Under the pieces are notes generated by a model. It had not been told where the DNA came from and ran no database searches. It saw nothing but the letters and a program-made list of their open reading frames with translations. Shown piece by piece: positions 54,053-62,189 of a stretch of 64,000 bases of DNA. A program made the translations under genes and the position numbers. This DNA comes from Pseudomonas eucalypticola (GTDB lineage Bacteria > Pseudomonadota > Gammaproteobacteria > Pseudomonadales > Pseudomonadaceae). How positions within the stretch are numbered: position 1 is the first letter of the stretch; every line of letters begins with the position of its first letter. The stretch covers positions 4,682,501 to 4,746,500 of the forward strand of contig NZ_CP056030.1 of NCBI RefSeq assembly GCF_013374995.1, in the 5' to 3' direction.

Positions 54053-54153
54053 CCCGCCCTCCAGGCAAATCGGCCATTGTAGAGGCAAAGTCGCCGCCAG
54101 CGGCCACACTCATGCGACAATCATAGCCTTGCCCACCCCGCCAGGAGGCCGCC

Positions 54154-54522
54154 ATGCCCTACCGCCCCAACCACCGTCAACTGCTGGTCACCCTCAACCC
54201 CGCGCAACTGGTGGGCTGCATTGCCCTGGGTATCTGGCTGGGCTTCCTGGCCATCGCCCTGACCACCTGGCTGGGCTACAAGCTGTTCCTCAATGCCCCC
54301 TTGCCCATTACTACCCCGGCGCCCCCGCCCCCGGCCATGAACGCCCCCGGGGGCGAGTCACCCATGTTCGAGCAGTACCAGAACAACCTGCGCCGCCAGG
54401 AACAGAGCCAGGGCGACGCGCAGAGCCACAACCAGGACCCCAAGTGCCAGTTCTGGCTGCAACAGGACCGCACCGCACCGACCGACAAGAGCCGTACCAA
54501 TGTACTCAAGTTCTGCAACTGA
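54154..54522 (+). CDS. Small membrane protein, unknown
   Basis: 122 residues: a hydrophobic segment (about 17-47, CIALGIWLGFLAIALTTWLG), then a proline-rich stretch and a polar Gln-rich tail (QNNLRRQEQSQGDAQ) that ends in LKFCN. A Cys pair in the tail (KCQFWLQQ and FCN) would be periplasmic and could form a disulfide. GGAGG precedes ATG 54154. One base separates it from the next gene, so they are probably co-transcribed. No family recognised. Confidence 0.7.
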   Translation: MPYRPNHRQLLVTLNPAQLVGCIALGIWLGFLAIALTTWLGYKLFLNAPLPITTPAPPPPAMNAPGGESPMFEQYQNNLRRQEQSQGDAQSHNQDPKCQFWLQQDRTAPTDKSRTNVLKFCN

Positions 54523-54523
54523 C

Positions 54524-55006
54524 ATGGACAAGCATGCCCTGCGGCAACTGATCGTCGAGCGCCTGGCCGAAGATTTCGACGTACTGCAACGGGCTGCGCA
54601 AACCGCCTACGAAACGGCTACCCACGAAGAAAATGTGGCGGAAAACAAATACGACACCCTGGGGCTTGAAGCCTCTTACCTGGCGACCGGCCAGGCGCGG
54701 CGCATGGAAGAAATCCGCCAGGCAATGGGCCTGTACCAACAGCTGACCCTGCGCGACTACGACCCGGCGCGCGGCATTCAGGTGGGCGCGCTGGTGACGC
54801 TCGAAGCGCTGGACGGTGCCGTGCAGTGGTTGTTTCTGGGGCCGGAAGCGGCCGGGCTGAAAGTGCCGGTGGGCGAACGCCTGGTCACCGTGATTACCCC
54901 GCGCTCGCCACTGGGCCAGGGGCTGGTGGGCAAATTCGAGGACGACGAGGTGGCGATTGTCGTGGCGGGCATTCAGCAGACGTTCACCGTGACGGATGTG
55001 CGCTAG
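54524..55006 (+). CDS. GreA/GreB-type C-terminal domain protein
   Basis: 160 residues. The N-terminal half is helical and acidic (ALRQLIVERLAEDFDVLQRAA, then HEENVAENKYDTLGLEASYL), and the C-terminal half resembles the GreA/GreB FKBP-like domain (GALVTLEALDGAVQWLFLGP..., VITPRSPLGQGLVGKFEDDEV). The segment SPLGQGLVGK matches the SPIGRALLGK-type motif of Gre factors. It may bind the RNA polymerase secondary channel or be a Rnk-like relative. Long N-terminal coiled coil of true Gre factors is only partly recognisable. Confidence 0.7.
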   Translation: MDKHALRQLIVERLAEDFDVLQRAAQTAYETATHEENVAENKYDTLGLEASYLATGQARRMEEIRQAMGLYQQLTLRDYDPARGIQVGALVTLEALDGAVQWLFLGPEAAGLKVPVGERLVTVITPRSPLGQGLVGKFEDDEVAIVVAGIQQTFTVTDVR

Positions 55007-55096
55007 GCACCCAGCCGCCCACGGGCCCGCTGCCAGGCCGCGACGTGGTCTACAGTGAAAGCCTCACTTGGCCCCCGTGAAAACCTGGAGATCCCC

Positions 55097-55846
55097 ATGT
55101 CGAACACCCAACCGTTCACCGGTAAAGTCGCCCTCGTCCAGGGCGGCTCGCGCGGCATCGGCGCCGCCATCGTCAAGCGCCTGGCGGCCGAAGGCGCCGC
55201 GGTGGCGTTCACCTACGTCAGCTCCCAGGCGCCGGCACAGGCCCTGGCGGACGGTATCACCGCCCTAGGCGGCAAGGCGCTGGCCATCAAGGCTGACAGC
55301 GCCGACGCCCAGGCCATCCAGGACGCCGTTACCCGTACCGTGGACACCCTCGGCCGCCTGGACATCCTGGTCAACAATGCCGGCGTGCTGGCCCTTGGCC
55401 CGTTGGACGAATTCAGCCTGGAAGATTTCGACCGCACCTACGCCATCAACGTGCGCAGCGTGTTCATCGCCAGCCAGGCGGCTGCCCGGCACATGACCGA
55501 GGGCGGGCGCATCATCAATATTGGCAGCACCAATGCCGACCGCATGCCCTTCGCGGGCGGCGGCGCCTATGCCATGAGCAAGTCGGCGCTGGTGGGCCTG
55601 GTCAAGGGCCTGGCCCGCGACCTGGGGCCGCGCGGCATCACCATCAACAACGTGCAACCGGGCCCGGTGGACACCGACATGAACCCCGCCAACAGCGAGT
55701 TCGCCGACAGCCTGATGGGCCTGATGGCGATCAACCGCTACGGTCACGTGGACGAAATCGCCGGCTTCGTCAGCTACCTGGCCAGTGACGAAGCGGGCTA
55801 TATCACCGGCGCCAGCCTCACCATCGATGGTGGTTTTGGCGCCTGA
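55097..55846 (+). CDS. bdcA: Short-chain dehydrogenase (BdcA-like)
   Basis: 249 residues. QGGSRGIGAA (about 15-24) for NADPH, NNAGV, Ser in NIGSTNADRMP and Tyr-x-x-x-Lys in GGAYAMSKSAL. The segments NPANSEFADSLMGLMAINRYG and the end TIDGGFGA closely recall E. coli BdcA, linked to c-di-GMP binding and biofilm dispersal; the symbol is given on that resemblance. GGAG precedes ATG 55097. Its 3' end overlaps the opposing LysR gene by 49 bases. Confidence 0.75.
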   Translation: MSNTQPFTGKVALVQGGSRGIGAAIVKRLAAEGAAVAFTYVSSQAPAQALADGITALGGKALAIKADSADAQAIQDAVTRTVDTLGRLDILVNNAGVLALGPLDEFSLEDFDRTYAINVRSVFIASQAAARHMTEGGRIINIGSTNADRMPFAGGGAYAMSKSALVGLVKGLARDLGPRGITINNVQPGPVDTDMNPANSEFADSLMGLMAINRYGHVDEIAGFVSYLASDEAGYITGASLTIDGGFGA

Positions 55847-56721
55847 CCGGCGAGCGCCTGTTCCAGCATCGCCACGAAGGCCGCAGCCGCAGGGCTGGGC
55901 GTGTGCGACCACACGGCATAGACGCGCCGCGACGGCGCGTCGCTGATCGGCAGCGCCGCCACGCCCGCAAAGCCCTGGGCCACCCCGGCCGGCACCAGCC
56001 CCACGGCCAGGCCATGCTGCACGAACTGCTCCACCAGGCGCATGTCGGTGATCTCGAACTGCACCTGGTGGGCCACCTGGGCGGCGGCGAATGCCTCATC
56101 GGTCTGGCGGCGGGCGCCCGTGCCCGCGGCAAAGTCCACCAAGGGCTGGTCGGCCAATTGCGCCAGCGCCAAGTGGGGCAAGCGTGCCAGCGGGTGGTCC
56201 GGGTGCACCACCGCCATCAATTCCTCGTCGCCCAAGGCCCGCGTGGCCACGCCCTGCACCGCGGCGCCAGGCCATACGCCAATCAGCGCGACATCCATGC
56301 GCCGGGCGCGCACCTCGTCCACCATCCATTCGCTGCGCCCCACATTGAGGTGGATATGCACATCGGGGTACTGCTGGTGAAACGTCGCGATCAGCGCCAC
56401 CACATCCAGACCGGTCAGCGACGAAATCATCCCCAGGCTCAGCCGCCCGCGCACCTGCCCACAGGCCGCAGCCACCTCGTCGCCAATGCGCCGCGTCGCT
56501 TCCATGGCCGCCCGCGCACTGTGAACGAACGCCTCCCCCGCCGGGGTCAGCGCCACACGCCGGGAAGTGCGCTCGAACAACTGCGCGCCCAGTTGCCGCT
56601 CAAGCCGGGCGATCTGGTGGCTCAGGGCCGACTGCACGGTGTGGCAGCGCTCCGCCGCACGCGTAAAACTACCCTCTTCGGCCACGGCCAGGGCGTATTC
56701 GATCTGCTTGAGGTTCATCAC
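55798..56721 (-). CDS. LysR-type transcriptional regulator
   Basis: 307 residues. HTH at about 1-60 (MNLKQIEYALAVAEEGSFTRA, HTVQSALSHQIARLERQLGA), then a full effector-binding domain. It is divergent from an MFS efflux gene and convergent with a bdcA-like gene. The divergent MFS carrier is the likely target. Two adjacent ATG codons (56721, 56718) begin the frame. Confidence 0.9.
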   Translation of the reverse strand: MMNLKQIEYALAVAEEGSFTRAAERCHTVQSALSHQIARLERQLGAQLFERTSRRVALTPAGEAFVHSARAAMEATRRIGDEVAAACGQVRGRLSLGMISSLTGLDVVALIATFHQQYPDVHIHLNVGRSEWMVDEVRARRMDVALIGVWPGAAVQGVATRALGDEELMAVVHPDHPLARLPHLALAQLADQPLVDFAAGTGARRQTDEAFAAAQVAHQVQFEITDMRLVEQFVQHGLAVGLVPAGVAQGFAGVAALPISDAPSRRVYAVWSHTPSPAAAAFVAMLEQALAGQAPKPPSMVRLAPVI

Positions 56722-56823
56722 GACTATCTCGTTCTACGATCGTTTCGATGACAACAATACATTTGTGTCATGGATCCACACTACCGATACTCGCCCCATC
56801 TTCCACTGCCTTGGAATACCCCC

Positions 56824-58047
56824 ATGCCCGCCTCCCGTGAAACCCCATTGAGCAGCGCCCTCATCTTGCTGATGGCCATCGCCACCGGCCTTACAGTAGC
56901 GAGCAACTATTACGCCCAGCCACTGCTGCACACCATCGCCCAGCACCTTGGGCTGAGTACGGCGACGGCCGGCACCATCGTCATCACCGCGCAACTGAGC
57001 TATGGCGCCGGGCTGTTCCTGCTGGTGCCGCTGGGCGACCTGCTGGAACAGCGCAAGCTGATCGTCGGCATGACCCTGCTCAGCGCCGTCGGCCTGCTGA
57101 TCAGCGCCTTCGCCCCCAGCCTGCCGGTGTTGCTGCTGGGCACGGCCATGACCGGGCTATTCTCGGTGGTCGCCCAGGTGCTGGTCCCCATGGCCGCCAG
57201 CCTGGCTAACCCGGAGCGCCGCGGGCGCGTGGTCGGCACATTGATGAGCGGTTTGCTGCTGGGCATCCTGCTGGCTCGTACCGTGGCGGGGCTGGTGTCG
57301 TCGTTGGCGGACTGGCGCGCCATCTACCTGTTGGCCGCCACGCTGCTCACGGTATGCGCCATCGCCCTGGGCTGCTCGTTGCCGCGCCGCCAACAGTCCG
57401 CCGGGCTCACCTACCCGCAACTCCTCGGCTCAGTGCTGGCGCTGTTCGTCGAAGAGCCCGTGCTGCGCTTGCGCGCGATCCTCGGTTTGCTGTCGTTCTG
57501 CCTGTTCGGCCTGTTCTGGACGCCCCTGGCCTTCCTGCTGGCCGCACCACCCTACGGTTATTCCGACGCAGTGATCGGCCTGTTCGGCCTGGCGGGTGCG
57601 GCCGGCGCCCTGGCCGCCAATGCCGCCGGCCGCCTGGCCGACCGTGGCAAGGGCCACCTGGCCACCCTGGGCGGACTCGTCGCGCAGTTGGCCGCCTGGC
57701 TCATACTCGCCTTTGCAGACCACTCGCTCGCGGCGCTGCTGGTAGGCGTGCTGGTGCTCGACCTGGCGGTGCAGTTGTTGCACGTCAGCAACCAGAACGC
57801 GGTTTACGCCCTGCGCCCGGAAGCCCGCAACCGCCTCAACGCGGGTTACATCACCTGCTATTTCATCGGCGGCGCCCTGGGCTCGACCCTCGGTGCGCAA
57901 CTGTATGAGCGGCTGGGGTGGATGGGCATCGTCGGCGCTGGCGTGGTCATCAGCCTGGTGGCCATGGGCATCTGGCTCACCCGTGAAACAGCTGGCAACG
58001 TGCGACCGCACACTTCGTCGCCCGACATTGACTTGCCCCAGCGTTAA
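56824..58047 (+). CDS. Major facilitator superfamily transporter
   Basis: 407 residues, 12 predicted membrane segments starting at about residue 10. The loop-2 motif reads LGDLLEQRKLI (about 72-82), and the drug-antiporter motif C region GTLMSGLLLGILLARTVAG lies near 140-158. Related to DHA1/YnfM-type drug or metabolite exporters. ATG 56824 is preferred over upstream frames because it directly precedes the amphipathic start PASRETPLSSAL. Divergent from the LysR gene. Confidence 0.85.
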   Translation: MPASRETPLSSALILLMAIATGLTVASNYYAQPLLHTIAQHLGLSTATAGTIVITAQLSYGAGLFLLVPLGDLLEQRKLIVGMTLLSAVGLLISAFAPSLPVLLLGTAMTGLFSVVAQVLVPMAASLANPERRGRVVGTLMSGLLLGILLARTVAGLVSSLADWRAIYLLAATLLTVCAIALGCSLPRRQQSAGLTYPQLLGSVLALFVEEPVLRLRAILGLLSFCLFGLFWTPLAFLLAAPPYGYSDAVIGLFGLAGAAGALAANAAGRLADRGKGHLATLGGLVAQLAAWLILAFADHSLAALLVGVLVLDLAVQLLHVSNQNAVYALRPEARNRLNAGYITCYFIGGALGSTLGAQLYERLGWMGIVGAGVVISLVAMGIWLTRETAGNVRPHTSSPDIDLPQR

Positions 58048-58095
58048 GCTATTCCGAAGGGTTGAATATCAATGCATTCAACCTGGAAATCCCTC

Positions 58096-58461
58096 ATGAA
58101 GCTCACAATAAAAGCTGGAGATTTCTTGCAGTGCGAAGGCGAATACAGCAATGGATCGCTCACGCTCAAAACGGCCACCCACCCCTCCCCTGGCGAACGC
58201 ATTCCCGTCAGCCGCATCAAGAACATCACGGTCGCCAACCATGAGATCAACCGCAGCCTCGGCGGCGCGCTGGGCTGGGGCATGGCCGGCGCCCTGGTGC
58301 TGGGGCCGGTCGGCCTGGTGGCGGGGTTGTGGCTGGGGGGCAAGGAAGAGCAGGTGACGTTCATCGCGACCCTGAAGGACGGGCGCAAGCTGACGGCGGT
58401 GGCTGATAGCCGTACGTTTTCCAAGCTTAATGGGACGTTGAATGAGCGGCGGGTTTCCTGA
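58096..58461 (+). CDS. Small protein with a glycine-rich membrane segment
   Basis: 121 residues from ATG 58096 (a start at 58072 would add eight). Two beta-rich parts (MKLTIKAGDFLQCEGEYSNG and QVTFIATLKDGRKLTAVAD) surround a Gly-rich hydrophobic stretch, LGGALGWGMAGALVLGPVG (about 56-74), of glycine-zipper character. It could be a membrane-inserting stress or PH-like protein. No name can be given. Confidence 0.6.
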   Translation: MKLTIKAGDFLQCEGEYSNGSLTLKTATHPSPGERIPVSRIKNITVANHEINRSLGGALGWGMAGALVLGPVGLVAGLWLGGKEEQVTFIATLKDGRKLTAVADSRTFSKLNGTLNERRVS

Positions 58462-58767
58462 TGTATTCCCTGGAGGCGGGACGGAGGTATACCAGGCGAT
58501 GCGTCCAACTGGGAGGCTGCTTGGGAGGTACCTTGACCAATGGCGCCTCGGGTAGCCCGCTTCAATGGAGGCTTGTGTCCAAAGCCGCCCGTAACGACAG
58601 GCTCCCATCTGCCAACTGCAGAATACCATCGCTCCCCCACAGATATCCCGGCCAGCAAAATGTAACCCGACATCCATTTGTTTCGTCGGATAGCCAAATG
58701 CGCCCTGCTCACCCCCTACGGGACGCAGCGAGGCGATAAAGGACTGTCGTAAATCAAGGAGCAACAT
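58462..58767. other. Intergenic region before fabI
   Basis: About 300 bases without a convincing gene. It should contain the fabI promoter; a clear AAGGAGCAA ribosome site ends it. Nothing else is recognisable. Confidence 0.5.
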
Positions 58768-59562
58768 ATGGGTATTCTCACCGGCAAGCGCGTTTTAATC
58801 GTTGGCGTGGCCAGCAAATTGTCCATCGCGTCGGGCATCGCCGCCGCAATGCATCGCGAAGGAGCTGAACTGGCTTTCACTTACCAGAATGAAAAGCTCA
58901 AGGCGCGCGTGGAAGAGTTTGCCAGCGAATGGGGCTCCAACGCCTCGCTGTGTTTCCCCTGCGACGTGGCCAGTGACGTGGATATCGCGGATGTATTCAA
59001 CAAGCTTGGGCAGCAGTGGGACGGCCTGGACTGCATCGTGCATTCTGTTGGCTTCGCGCCCGGCGACCAACTGGAAGGTGACTTTACCCAAGCCACGACT
59101 CGCGACGGGTTCCGCATAGCCCACGACATTAGCGCCTATAGCTTCATCGCCCTGGCCAAGGCCGGACGCGCCATGATGGAAGGCCGCAACGGCAGCCTGT
59201 TGACCCTGTCCTACCTCGGCGCAGAGCGCACCATGCCCAACTACAACGTCATGGGCATGGCAAAGGCCAGCCTGGAGGCCGGTGTCCGCTACCTGGCCGC
59301 CAGCCTTGGCCCCCAAGGCACCCGCGTGAACGCCGTATCGGCCGGCCCGATACGCACCCTCGCCGCTTCCGGCATCAAGAACTTCCGCAAGATGCTGGCC
59401 GCCAACGAAGCCCGGACGCCGCTGCGTCGCAACGTGACCATCGAGGAAGTGGGTAACGCCGGTGCGTTCCTGTGTTCGGACCTGGCGTCGGGTATCAGCG
59501 GCGAGATTCTATATGTGGATGGTGGTTTCAATACCACGGCCATGGGTGATCTGGGCGAGTAA
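58768..59562 (+). CDS. fabI: Enoyl-ACP reductase FabI
   Basis: 264 residues. [21 protein letters not shown] (cofactor site, about 13-33), HSVGFAPGD (about 91-99), and the catalytic [20 protein letters not shown] with Tyr146, Tyr156 and Lys163 of the FabI class. It performs the last reduction of each fatty-acid elongation cycle with NADH and is the triclosan target. AAGGAG precedes ATG. It stands alone, followed by decayed genes, rather than in a fatty-acid operon. Confidence 0.95.
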   Translation: MGILTGKRVLIVGVASKLSIASGIAAAMHREGAELAFTYQNEKLKARVEEFASEWGSNASLCFPCDVASDVDIADVFNKLGQQWDGLDCIVHSVGFAPGDQLEGDFTQATTRDGFRIAHDISAYSFIALAKAGRAMMEGRNGSLLTLSYLGAERTMPNYNVMGMAKASLEAGVRYLAASLGPQGTRVNAVSAGPIRTLAASGIKNFRKMLAANEARTPLRRNVTIEEVGNAGAFLCSDLASGISGEILYVDGGFNTTAMGDLGE

Positions 59563-59639
59563 CGGGTTAGCCGAATATAGGTGCAGGTAAGGATGCCCTA
59601 GGTCCGTCCCCCGTGCAGCGCAAGACCTGATCAAGGCCA

Positions 59640-60099
59640 AGCACTCTATCCGTCCGGAGTAGCACCCTTGCTTGGCATGGTGGACATGGATGTAGCCGAC
59701 CTTCGGGTCGGCAAACATCCGCGCAATGATTGCCTCAATCTCTGTGCGGGCTACCACTTCGGCATCAATCCTCATTGCGCCCTGCGCATAAGCTCACAGC
59801 GACAACCTTCGAATCCGCATCGACTCAGGGATTTGGTCTACCACGTCATAAGCCTGCATGCGCCTTCCCGAACGAAGATCGTGTGTGACGTTCGTTAGCG
59901 CGTCTTTGCCAGGTGGCAGACGGTTAAGCAACAGCACCCTTTTGCCTATGTCGGCGTCTGTCAATTCGATACGGTCAGGGAAACCGGGGTGGTTATCGAC
60001 TTGGTAGCGAATAACCCCCAGCGCGGCCAAGTCATGCTGCGGTAGGTCGAACAATTCCTAAAAGGGTTGGGGGGAAAGGCCGGTTATACGGAAGGTCAT
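59640..60099 (-). pseudogene. DUF1203 gene broken by two in-frame stop codons
   Basis: Reading down the minus strand from ATG 60099, the frame gives MTFRITGLSPQPF, then TAG (60058-60060), then ELFDLPQHDLAALGVIRYQV through RKRVLLLNRLPPGKDA-like sequence to RIRRLSL. A TGA (59794-59796) follows, then AYAQGAMRIDAEVV through FADPKVGYIHVHHAKQGCY. All three parts are in the same frame and together match a DUF1203 protein of about 155 residues. The frame then reads past the usual end. Two nonsense changes imply real decay rather than one sequencing error. Confidence 0.8.
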
Positions 60100-60223
60100 G
60101 TGCGTCTCCTATTGGTTGCCAACCAATCGAAACGCAACGGATGCTAATTGCACTATCCGTTTGTTGCTCAGTTACTTCGCGGCCGCCCGTTTGGGGGCGG
60201 CACGACAGACCGGCGACGGGGCT

Positions 60224-60706
60224 GATTGGCGCGGCGATCTGCTGATTTTTGGCTGTGTGCTGAGCTGGGTAGCCTATAGCCTGTTCGGCAAGTCGGTGGT
60301 CAAGGAGATCGGCGCGCTTCATACGGTGACCTACTCGATCTGGGCCGGCGCGGCGATGCTGACCATCACCGCCATTGCCAAGGGGCAGTTCAGCCTGGAC
60401 CTAGTGAGGGCGCTGCCTGCCAACGAGCTGTTGAGCCTGACCTACCTCGGGGCCGTTGGCTCGGCGCTGGCGTACATCTGGTTCTACAACGGCATCCAGG
60501 TCATCGGCGCTAACCGCGCGGGGGTGTTCATTGCGCTAAATCCGTTGACCGCGGTGCTGCTGGGGTGGGGGCTGCTCGATGAGCACATCAGCGTTTATAC
60601 CGCGATGGGAGGGGCGTTGGTGATCGGCGGTATTGTGGTGTGTAACAAACCGGTTTCTTCAACGGAGACAACCTGGTTCCGGTCTGGCTTTTTTGTCCGG
60701 CATTGA
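60224..60706 (+). pseudogene. 5'-truncated EamA-family transporter
   Basis: From about residue DWRGDLLIFGCVLSWVAYSL onward the frame matches the second EamA repeat of a drug/metabolite exporter: five hydrophobic segments, with ALAYIWFYNGIQVIGANRA and FIALNPLTAVLLGWGLLDE. The first EamA repeat (about 140 residues) is missing; the sequence upstream is unrelated. The protein would be half of the usual ten-helix carrier, so it is probably inactive. Confidence 0.75.
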
Positions 60707-60874
60707 AGCGCAACGCTGCAAGGGCGATTGCCAAAATATTGGATGCTTCACGCTTGTTGCGGTCCATCAGCTCGGGACGGCCAACCCAGAACGCGGCGAA
60801 AGGCGCTTAGGTGTCCATTGCCGGCTTCTGTGATTACTGGCGGGACGATTTCGTTTACTCATTCGTCGTTTGCT

Positions 60875-61222
60875 TTACTCAATCAGTACTTGAATGCGGG
60901 CCAATACATCGTCCATCACCACCTCAGGGACCGCCTCTACGCGCTTGCCCCCACGGGCCTCAAGGTCAACAGTGCGGAGTTGATTGCACAACACCACGCC
61001 CTGCGACTCGGTGCCGGAACCGCTCAGCGGGACGGCAAAACCGGCATAGCGGGCAAAATCCCCGCCTTGAGTGATGGGTGCAATCAGAACCAAGCCCGAG
61101 ACGTTGAAAGCCGCAGGCGAAATGATCAGCGCCGGACGAAAATCGCCTTGCTGCTCACGGCCAGCGGTGGGATTCAGGTTCAGGCGCACAATATCACCAC
61201 GGTTGAATGTGGCCCGCTTCAC
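60875..61222 (-). CDS. chpB: ChpB/MazF-family toxin (mRNA interferase)
   Basis: 115 residues. FNRGDIVRLNLNPTAGREQQGDFRPALIIS is the PemK/MazF N-terminus with the conserved Arg and Pro, followed by APITQGGDFARYAGFAVPL, very close to E. coli ChpB, and VVLCNQLRTVDLEARGGKR with the catalytic Arg/Thr pair region. It should cleave mRNA at short sequences when its antitoxin is lost. ATG 61222 overlaps the antitoxin stop by four bases. Confidence 0.92.
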   Translation of the reverse strand: MKRATFNRGDIVRLNLNPTAGREQQGDFRPALIISPAAFNVSGLVLIAPITQGGDFARYAGFAVPLSGSGTESQGVVLCNQLRTVDLEARGGKRVEAVPEVVMDDVLARIQVLIE

Positions 61223-61473
61223 GCTTCACGCCCAACCGCTGACATGGCATTCCACGCTGCCATGTCGGCAGGCGCCGCCGCGCTCAGATCGCACTGCGCC
61301 ATCAGCTCGGCCAGCGAATAATGCGGCTTGGCCTTCACAGGTTTGAGGGTCATAACCTCGGCAGACACATCGAGTTTCAGCACATCGCCACTGGCCAGAT
61401 TCATCAGCTTCAGCACTGTTGCTGGCAGGCGAATCGCCGCGCTATTACCCCATTGCTGCACTTTGACTTCCAT
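61219..61473 (-). CDS. chpS: ChpS/MazE-family antitoxin
   Basis: 84 residues from ATG 61473, which follows a G-rich ribosome site. The N-terminal MEVKVQQWGNSAAIRLPATV is the AbrB/MazE swapped-hairpin DNA-binding domain, and YSLAELMAQCDLS resembles the ChpS tail (YSLDELLAQCDMN) that wraps the toxin. It should repress its own operon through the palindromic sites upstream. Confidence 0.92.
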   Translation of the reverse strand: MEVKVQQWGNSAAIRLPATVLKLMNLASGDVLKLDVSAEVMTLKPVKAKPHYSLAELMAQCDLSAAAPADMAAWNAMSAVGREA

Positions 61474-61497
61474 CACACCCCCCCTATAATGTTTACA

Positions 61498-61557
61498 CAT
61501 TGTAGATACCAAGCACGGCACCAGCAAGCGTTTTGTATAAACATAGTATCTACAATG
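61498..61557 (-). promoter_or_regulatory. Inverted pair of CATTGTAGATAC sites before chpSB
   Basis: CATTGTAGATAC at 61498-61509 is repeated exactly in inverse orientation at 61546-61557, 36 bases apart. The chpSB promoter should lie between or beside them. Paired inverted sites are what a MazE-type dimer would bind. The distal site overlaps the last codons of the recombinase fragment. Confidence 0.55.
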
Positions 61558-61768
61558 CCCGCTGAAAAGCGCGTCGTATAGTGGCTTGATCCGCTGTCAG
61601 ATACGGCTTCAAATGGTCAAGATCGGAATGCCCAAGAATCATTTGAACCGTCTCAACGTCACGAGTGGCGGCCAGCACCTTTGCTGCAGGTGAGCGTCTG
61701 CCACTGAGCGACGATCCCTGCTTGATACCGGCCTGCCGGTAAAGCCTCCCCCACGTATGGGCCGTGAT
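61550..61768 (-). pseudogene. 3' fragment of a tyrosine recombinase (integrase)
   Basis: The minus-strand frame reads HTWGRLYRQAGIKQGSS, LSGRRSPAAKVLAATRD, VETVQMILGHSDLDHLKPYL and TADQATIRRAFQRAL, then stops at 61550. This is the C-terminal end of a phage-type integrase: the Arg of SGRR, LGHS and the Tyr of KPYL are visible. The His of the HxxR motif has become Leu (LSGRR), and the N-terminal two thirds are gone. It lies between tRNA-Ser and the ChpSB operator, marking an old integration event. Confidence 0.75.
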
Positions 61769-61790
61769 ATTTTTCAGAAACGCAAAAACG

Positions 61791-61816
61791 AAAAAGCCCT
61801 GAATAATCAGGGCTCT
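61791..61816 (-). terminator. Terminator of tRNA-Ser
   Basis: AGCCCTGA pairs with TCAGGGCT around ATAA. On the minus strand it is followed by TTTTTCGTTTTTG. It lies just downstream of the tRNA, in the sequence between tRNA and the recombinase fragment. Confidence 0.85.
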
Positions 61817-61828
61817 TTCGTTCAAATG

Positions 61829-61918
61829 TGGCGGTGAAGAAGGGATTCGAACCCTTGATACAGTTTCCTGTATACACACTTTCCAGGCGTGCTCCTTCAG
61901 CCACTCGGACACTTCACC
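61829..61918 (-). tRNA. tRNA-Ser (GGA)
   Basis: 90 bases with encoded CCA. Acceptor stem GGTGAAG, anticodon loop CTGGAAA reading GGA, and the long variable arm typical of serine tRNAs (TATACAGGAAACTGTAT). T-arm AGGGTTCGAATCCCT. It is the likely target of the integrase whose remnant lies downstream. Confidence 0.97.
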
Positions 61919-62189
61919 GTTTCTCTTCAAACATGTTCTGTCTGTCGAGGCGCGCTAATGTAGTCGAAAGCTTTTCCGATGGCAAACATTTTTTTCAGAT
62001 TTTTCATGCGGTTATGCCCTTTCGGGTAAAAACGCCTGTATTCACGGCAAACCGGCCACCGCGGCGCTGTGCACGCGCAGGCACGGGGCCCAGGCCGTGG
62101 CGCGTGACCGGGCAGTCAGTCACGGCGCTTTACCTGGGCGGGCGGGCTGAGTAACGTCTGCGGCAAAACCTAATAAAGGAATACCCGTC

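Noticed and set aside
59794-59796. TGA in the DUF1203 frame as a selenocysteine codon
   Set aside because: A TAG also interrupts the frame, no SECIS-like hairpin is apparent, and the position is not a Cys in the family as I recall it.
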